From the NCBI GenBank assembly GCA_020081605.1, contig JAHREC010000013.1, forward strand, positions 1,860,001 through 1,924,000: a stretch of 64,000 nt of DNA, given 5' to 3'. The DNA is from Albifimbria verrucaria (lineage: Eukaryota; Ascomycota; Sordariomycetes; Hypocreales; Stachybotryaceae). Below the pieces are notes generated by a model that saw only the letters and a list, made by a program, of their open reading frames with translations, was not told where the DNA came from and searched no databases. Within the stretch, counting starts at the first letter, position 1, and every line of letters starts with the position of its first letter. Shown in pieces: positions 57,752-64,000 of the stretch. The position numbers and the translations under genes are program-made.

Positions 57752-60700
57752 ATGGCGTCGGGCACTGATAACGGAATGCCCATCGATCATGTCAGGGGAC
57801 ACCATCACGACGACTTTCCAGGCGCAGGTGCCGGGTACCCGCTTGAGAGACATAGGACGCCTGACAACAGCCACGCCTACAGGCCCTCAGGGTCTGCACC
57901 ATCAACTCCCATAACCCCTGCCGGCCATCGTGACGATGAATCCCGAAAGAGCGGCGAGAGGAACCGATCGCAACAGAGAAGCGGACGACGGAGCTCAAGT
58001 GGTCCCACACGGGTTTGCAAGAAGTGCAATGAGCCCCTCACAGGACAATTCGTCAGGGCTCTCGATGGAACATTTCACCTTGATTGCTTCAGGTGCCGGG
58101 TGAGCACTCCTGGCCCAAACGACGATGCACGCAGGAATGGCTGGCTAACTTTTTCTTCTCTTCCTGTAGGACTGTGGCGAGATAGTAGCATCCAAATTCT
58201 TCCCTGCTGACGACGAAAATGGCGGCGGACAATATCCTCTATGCGAGACTGACTATTTCCGACGACTCGGTCTTCTTTGCTATCAGTGTGGTGGAGCGCT
58301 TCGCGGGTCTTATATTACGGCTTTGGACCGAAAATATCACGTAGACCATTTCACGTGCTCACTATGTTCGACAGTTTTTGGCGCCTCGGACAGCTACTAC
58401 GAACACGATGGAAACGTTTACTGTCACTATCATTACTCGACACAATTTGCTCAAAAGTGCAATGGCTGTCAAACGGCAATCCTCAAACAGTTTGTCGAAA
58501 TCTTCCGCAATGGACAGAACCAGCATTGGCACCCGGAGTGCTACATGATACACAAATTTTGGAATGTGCGTCTGGGCCAGACCTCAGAATCAGACCCTGC
58601 CCAATTGGAAATGGACGACCCAGCGGGCCGAGAACGCATTCGCGAACTAGAGGAGCGAATGGAGGAGAAGGTTTACAGGATATGGAGCGTCCTCTCAGCG
58701 TTCGAAGAGTCCTCTGCAGCGTGTATCTCCGACATGCTTCTTCATGTCAGCAACGGTGCTTATTTGGATGGCGTTCTGGTGGCTAAGCGCTTTATTTGGC
58801 ACGTCGAAATACTCTTCCAGTCTGCAGATCGACTGGACGTGACTATGATAAAGGTGAATGAGAAAGGTACGCCATAACCATAACCATAACCGCACAAAGT
58901 GGGTCTTGCTCCAAGCACAACAAGGTCACTGATGTTCTATCTATAGGCATGTCGTATGGTCGAGAGGCAAAGCTTCTTTGCAAAAAGATTGTTTCATTCT
59001 TCTCGTTACTCTCAAAAGCACAAGACACTGGAGGCGGCAAACTTGGCGTCACACAGGAGCTCCTCTCACTAGTTACTGGTCTGGCCCATTACCTCAAGCT
59101 TCTCATCCGCATTTGCCTACAGGGTGCACTCCGTTTAGAACGTGAGGCAAATGCATCCGATGGCCTGTACCAATTCCTCGACGGGTTACACGATTTTGAA
59201 ACTTATAAGGTGGACGATGGCGCTTTCCAAGTCACCATGAACGGCACCAGGCTATCGGCGAAAGACTCGGATCATTGCGCTGGCTGCAGCAAATCTGTAG
59301 AGGACGAGTGCGCCAAGGTTGACGATCTTAGGTGGCATTTGGCCTGCGTCAAGTGCACTCGTTGTGGACGAGAGCTGGGGCGGTCACTGGACGAGGCACA
59401 GTTCAGCGCGTTTGATCGTCGAATGTACTGCAACAACTGCGCCAGCGCCACTCCCAACATGGGCTCGCCATCTCCATTTGAGCATGTAACCAAGTTGCAA
59501 CAATACGTCTTCCTACTTCGGGTGGCGCTAGCCTGCCTCCTGGACATTCTCCGAAGTAACGGGACCCTCCCGTCAGGCCCAGAAGACTCATCACCTACTG
59601 GCCAAGGTCCTGACGGGGACAGGTCTCTTGAGCCTCCTCGTCTGGGGCCCGACACGCGGTCGAAGTCTTACTCTGCACCAAGTGATACGGCGCATCGTCG
59701 CGAGTCGTCTTACGAGAACACCCTGAACGATGTCCGCCGACTGCGCAGTACACGATTAGATCGTCACTTATCTTCGAGCGTTAGACAGTCTCGAACGTCA
59801 CGAGTAATGGACTCTGATGGCCGTGGGTTCGCGATTAGCGAAACAGGTGAGCCTGTGGGCCAAGGACCGACTGATATTTCTTTTGGTCATGGCGATGGCA
59901 TCACATTGGATGATATTCCACGAATCGTCGCCGTTGAGCAATCCCGTGAGCAGCAACAGCAACGGGAGAGAACACCAGGTCAAGATCCCTTCGCGACTGG
60001 ATCCAGGGATATACAACCAGAGCTCGGTCAACAAAGGCCGAGATCGGCTGGAAGGGTGCAGAGATTCGCCTCGGCGAAAACTTAGGACCGCGCATTGGCC
60101 GCAAGTTCTTCTCTGAACTCTCAGGACTAGAATACTTCCTCGTCCGACATTTGGCCGTATTCACGATGCAACCCATGATTGAACAAGAGTTTAGCCAGGA
60201 GGAGCTATTAGGTTTCATTGAGGCAAGGAAGCAGGCGACATTCTGGAAGAACCTCGGGAAAGTCTTCACAAATGACAAGAATAAGAACGTCAAGAAGAAG
60301 GGAGTGTTCGGTGTTCCCTTGAGATCATCATCGAGCGTGATGGTGCCGACTCGACTGATGGTGTGGGCCCTGGAACCCTCCGTATCCCAGCGATTGTTGA
60401 TGATATCATTTCGTCAATGCGAAAGATGGACCTGTCTGTGGAGGGTGTCTTCCGCAAGAACGGCAACATCAAGAAGCTGTCAATCCTCATTGAACAAATC
60501 AACGCCGAGGGCTGTGACACGGTAAACTTCATGGAACAGCCAGTTGTCCAGCTCGCTGCTCTGCTGAAACGATACCTGCGAGAACTACCCGATCCCCTCA
60601 TGACCCATAAGCTATACAGACTGTGGATCAGCGCCGCCAAGATCCCCGACCTAGAACGACGAAAGCAATGCCTCCACTTAGCTTGCTGTCTCTTGCCAAA

Positions 60701-61424
60701 GAGCCACAGAGACTGCCTGGAGATTCTCTTTGCTTTCCTCAAGTGGGCTGGCTCATTCCACCAGCTGGATGAGGACGTTGGCTCAAAGATGGACATTCGA
60801 AACCTTGCCACTGTCGTCGCCCCGAACCTTCTCATGAACCCGAACAAAGCACCAGCCCTTGATGGCGAGTCCAATTACGTTATCGACGCTGTGGAAATGC
60901 TCATTCTCAACATCGAGGAGATGTGCCAGGTACGTAAACTCTGCACTGTTGTGGCCGAACATGAACTGACTCTTTACCAGGTTCCTCTTGACGTTCTAAG
61001 CCTACTAAATGACCCTTACTTCTTCAACAATAGCGGTGATGTTACAACTAAGGAGATCCTGAAACGGTTCCAAGATCGCAGAGGGCAGGCCACCCTTACA
61101 GATGTAAACGAGGTCTATAACCGGGGTGATAACTCAACTCGACCTCCTCCCAGGCGTGTCGAAACGGATCCTACAGTTTGGCAGGGTGAGACAACAGTTC
61201 GTCCTGTTCAAGATCCTCCCATGCCATACGCCGCCTCCACCAGTCAGGGTACTCCTCCACAGAGACACTGGCGGGGCCCTGATGGACAAGGCTCGCCATA
61301 TAAAAATCAGTTCAATCACTCTGACAGCCATCTGGATAGCGCAGAGCACAACCAGCGGAGAGAATGGCGCAACTCGGCTTGGGGTCGGCAGGGTAGTGGG
61401 CTCGGTGTTGGTGGCAATTCATGA
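57752..61424 (+). CDS. LRG1: LRG1, LIM-domain RhoGAP
   Basis: Starts MASGTDNGMPIDHVRGHHHD. Introns are 58100-58169, 58867-58946 and an in-frame 51-nt intron 60930-60980 after EEMCQ. Three LIM zinc modules are visible: CKKCNEPLTGQFVRALDG through CETDYF, CYQCGGALRGSYITALDR through NGC, and after a helical linker CAGCSKSVEDECAKVDDLRW through YCNNC. Three LIMs and the WHPECYMIHKFWNVRL segment point to Lrg1 rather than the two-LIM Rga1/Rga2. A Ser/Arg-rich linker leads to the GAP region: FFSELSGLEYFLVRHLAVFT, GVFGVPLEIIIERDG, and VEGVFRKNGNIKKLSILIEQ with the Arg finger, then NLATVVAPNLLMNP. Frame breaks lie near 60010, 60055 and 60316. About 1,180 residues. Lrg1 turns off Rho1 and so limits cell-wall glucan synthesis and tip growth. 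The same role is expected here. Confidence 0.92.
58871..58890. repeat. (CCATAA)n in an LRG1 intron
   Basis: Three tandem ccataa units inside the second intron of LRG1. Superficially similar to telomeric repeats but too short and of a different sequence. Confidence 0.6.
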
Positions 61425-62404
61425 CGGTCTTAAAATTCTGGTTTTCTTTCACGTTCAGCATTTTCAATCTCCGCTTATCAGACGCGAAGGGAAGTTGGTT
61501 CTGCGTAGAGATCCATGCATTGACCAAGGCGTTTTCCTCGTTTCACCCCTTTTTTTCTTTACCACTGTCGATCAGCCATAAGAGTTATAAAAACCGATGA
61601 CGAAAATTTACACAATAACGTCCTGGGATGACAGATGTGTTTGTGTACTCTTCCCTTTTTCCACATCTTTGGACGCCGCGTTATCTTGTTCGCGGCAGCT
61701 TTGGAAGTTTGTTGGTGAGACGGGAGCCAACTGAGTTGGCGAGGCATTTGGGCATCATGCCTAGTCAGAGAAGCACAAGGCGAGAGCATAGCTTGGGAGC
61801 TTCGAATAGGGGCGAAGGTCGTGCGTTTGGGCTTGGCTGGAGGCCAAGCGGTGATGGGTGAGGCGGCACTTCCAAGAACGAGGGGAAGGAGAAGGAATAG
61901 CGAGAAAGCAGTGCTTGTGGGGAGTTAGGTCCAGGAGGTGTGTGACAAGGGATTTTATTGGAGTAATTCGTCGCATCATGATGGTTGCTACAATGTGTGG
62001 GCATGGCATGTTGGTTTGATAGGGGATGGATATTTGGGTCACAGTTCAGGCACGCTCCAACGTGGAGAGTGGGAAATCACATAAAAACTTTTTTCAATTC
62101 TACATTAACTCGAATCGCGTGTCCTCGTTCTATCTGGACGCCTCGGTATAAATGCTCGCCTATGTCTTCCACTGTAATTAAAAAACGCCAGCATCGCTGG
62201 TTGATATGCCTGTCAAGCACGCGGGGCTGCAGGGCGCCCCGTGGTCTTGGTCGCCGAAGAGTCGGTTTTCCAAGGAGAATATCCGTTACATGGATAACAT
62301 GTACAAGAGTCATCATAAGTCCATATTTCGCACTCCCATTTTCGCTCCGTAAAACCACTCTTTTGAAACAAGACCCAATCCCTCTCCCATAGTCTTGGCA
62401 ATTA
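61425..62404. other. Intergenic between convergent LRG1 and ERG26
   Basis: 980 bases holding both 3' ends. T-rich runs near 61550 and AT-rich positions at 62085-62110 suit 3' end formation. The ORFs here overlap on both strands and have no domain. Confidence 0.5.
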
Positions 62405-63530
62405 TTATGCCTTGACGCTGGCTTCCTTCTGGTTCTCGAGCGCCCAGCGAACGCCCTCCTCGATACCCTCCTGCAAAGTCCAGATGGGCTCGTAGTGCAG
62501 GACGCGCTTGGCCTTCATGATGTTGTAGAAGCGGGTCATGCAGGCCATGGTGGCGCGCTGCTTGGTGAAGACGGCAGGCTTGCCAATGATGCCAAAGAAA
62601 ACCTCGCTGAGGGAGCCAATAGCCAGACTGACTTCCTGGGAAGCGTCCAGACACCCTTCTTGCCGCGCTTGTCGCCGGCAGCGACCCAGACGGCGCGAGC
62701 AAAGTCCCAGAAATAGCAAGGCGAGTCATTGGTGATGAAGAAAGCCTCACCGTCGACCCTCTCGTAGTCAAGGGGCACCGTCTTGGAGGCGGCGGTGACG
62801 AGGAGCATGTGGGCGGCGAGGAGGTGGCCGTGGGCAGCGTTGCCAGCGTAGGTGAAGTCGAAAAGGTTGTTGTTGTCTCCGAGCTGGACTCCGGTCTGGC
62901 CCTTGTGGTAGGCACGCAAGAAACCGGCAAGGGTCTGGACGTCGCCCTCGCCGAAGATGGCGGCGGGTCGGATGGCGGCAGTGAGGAAGGAGGGGAAGGG
63001 CTCGGCGCGGTTGGCCTGGAGGACGAGTTCCTCGGCGGCGGCCTTGGTCTCGGAGTAGTACTCGGACTGCAGCTCACCACGGATGACGGGCCAGCGCTCG
63101 TCGGCGTTGTAGAGGTCGCTCACGTTGTCGCTGATGACACTGGCGGAGGAAGTGTAGACGAGGGCCTTGACGCCGGCCTTCTGGCAAGCCTCAATGACGC
63201 AGCGGGTGCCCTCGACGTTAACCTTGTCGAAGAGAGCCTTGGCCGTCTTGCCGCCGTCGACGACGGGGAGGCCGTGTGGATGACGACGTCCGGGCGGATC
63301 TCGTCGAAGAGGGCAGCCAGGCGGGGCCCATCGGTGATGTCGCACTCGCGGTAGGCGGCGGCAGGGTTGCGGTTACGGTCGCAGCGCAGGTCGACCGAGG
63401 TGACGGCTTTGGTAGTCCACTGGCTGAGGGCGATGTCGACGATGTAGTGGCCCAGGAAGCCGTTACCGCCGACGACGACGACGCTGCCGAGGTCGCCTCG
63501 CTTCTTGGACAAGGTCTTGTTGACGGCCAT
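62405..63530 (-). CDS. ERG26: Sterol-4-alpha-carboxylate 3-dehydrogenase (C-3 sterol dehydrogenase)
   Basis: Erg26 oxidises and decarboxylates 4-carboxysterols during C-4 demethylation in ergosterol synthesis, working with Erg25, Erg27 and Erg28 at the ER. No introns. The start MAVNKTLSKKRGDLGSVVVV at 63530 leads into the Rossmann motif GGNGFLGHYIVD. Then follow DVVIHTASP, KVNVEGTRCVIEACQKAGVK and ALVYTSSASVI, with the SDR active-site YYSETKAAAE (Tyr and Lys four residues apart), then RPAAIFGEGD and FDFTYAGNAAHGHLLAA as in the 3-beta-HSD family. The C-terminal part includes EVFFGIIGKPAVFTKQRATM and the end ENQKEASVKA. Frame breaks lie at about 63266 (a C lost, SP to VVDGGKTA) and 62636 (a G lost, LPR to EVSLAIGSL). 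Crossing them gives 375 residues, normal for Erg26. Confidence 0.93.
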
Positions 63531-64000
63531 TGTGACTGATTCTGCCGAGAGGTCGGACGGAGGATTGGATCGATTGACGGGGAGGTGAGAGGAGGGGACC
63601 AAACACCAAGCGACTGGGAATGGTAAGAGGTCTTGCTGGCGGCTGGACAAGGAGAGGGTATAGAAATGCTGGTCTGGGGGCTGAAGTGGAAGTGGAAGTG
63701 GAAGTGTGGGGTTGGATAAAGTTGGGTGCAGTTAATTAGCCAGCTTGTACCTGTACCTGTGCCTCCTGTGAGGACCCCTAGTTTGTCCTTCACCGCAAAG
63801 GCTTCAGGAGCTGCGGGACGGGTGGGAAATCAGTCTAGGATTGTGAAGAATAATGGTCGCATAGACTGTTTAGAATATGTGCCCTATTATTGTTTAAAGA
63901 ATAATTTTGCCTTGGCGCTGAATGGTCTTCCATCATGCACTTATAAGCGAGGCTCGATCCAGAGACGACATGGCAGTCGATCGACCTTGAAGTCACTGGC
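63531..64000. other. ERG26 promoter, right edge of window
   Basis: Upstream of ERG26, with a short tgtacctgtacctgtgcc repeat near 63745-63763 and a ggaagtggaagtggaagtg repeat near 63687-63705. No gene seen up to the right edge. Confidence 0.5.

Noticed and set aside
58871..58890. Interstitial telomere-like repeat
   Set aside because: Only three ccataa units inside an intron. The sequence differs from the usual fungal TTAGGG type.

Overview
The window is from a filamentous ascomycete, most likely a Sordariomycete and probably Hypocreales. The evidence is short introns (48-165 nt) with GTRNGY donors and CTAAC/CTGAC branch points, the protein families present, and intergenic DNA rich in TAGGTACCTA-like words. 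It holds about 20 protein-coding genes on both strands. No rRNA, convincing tRNA, CRISPR array or intact transposon was seen.

Layout, left to right. 1-9.6 kb: the 3' end of a gene entering from the left, an Mpo1-like fatty-acid dioxygenase, a secreted acidic repeat protein (minus), a decayed minus-strand coding remnant and long empty spacers. 9.6-16 kb: the large subunit of arginine-specific carbamoyl-phosphate synthase and a small Cys-containing hypothetical protein. 16-28 kb: NPL4 (minus), SEC66 (plus), a small conserved fungal protein (minus), ORC3 (minus) and a PWWP-domain chromatin protein (minus). 28-38.4 kb: the spliceosomal helicase BRR2 (minus), a coiled-coil protein (plus) and the clamp-loader subunit RFC2 (minus). 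38.4-50 kb: a tandem-UBC E2 related to UBE2Z (plus), a conserved nuclear-type protein (minus), a fungal-specific transcription-factor-domain protein (plus), a gene-poor stretch and a small conserved protein (plus). 50-64 kb: an integral membrane alpha/beta-hydrolase-like protein (plus), an HNH-nuclease protein with a long C-terminal extension (minus), the LIM-RhoGAP LRG1 (plus) and the sterol C-3 dehydrogenase ERG26 (minus).

Most genes are independent housekeeping units. Themes recur (ubiquitin/Cdc48 and ER quality control: NPL4, SEC66, E2; DNA replication: ORC3, RFC2; membrane lipids: Mpo1-like, ERG26), but nothing indicates co-regulation or a biosynthetic cluster. The accessory part is the HNH gene, the transcription-factor gene, the secreted acidic protein and the decayed locus.

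One feature dominates the reading. Almost every gene, including essential single-copy ones (CPA2, NPL4, ORC3, BRR2), is broken by one- or two-base contractions, nearly always in runs of C or G on the coding strand. Reading across them restores full family homology, so they are treated as consensus errors of a homopolymer-prone assembly, not pseudogenisation. CDS extents below are given end to end, with introns and suspected frame breaks described in the evidence.
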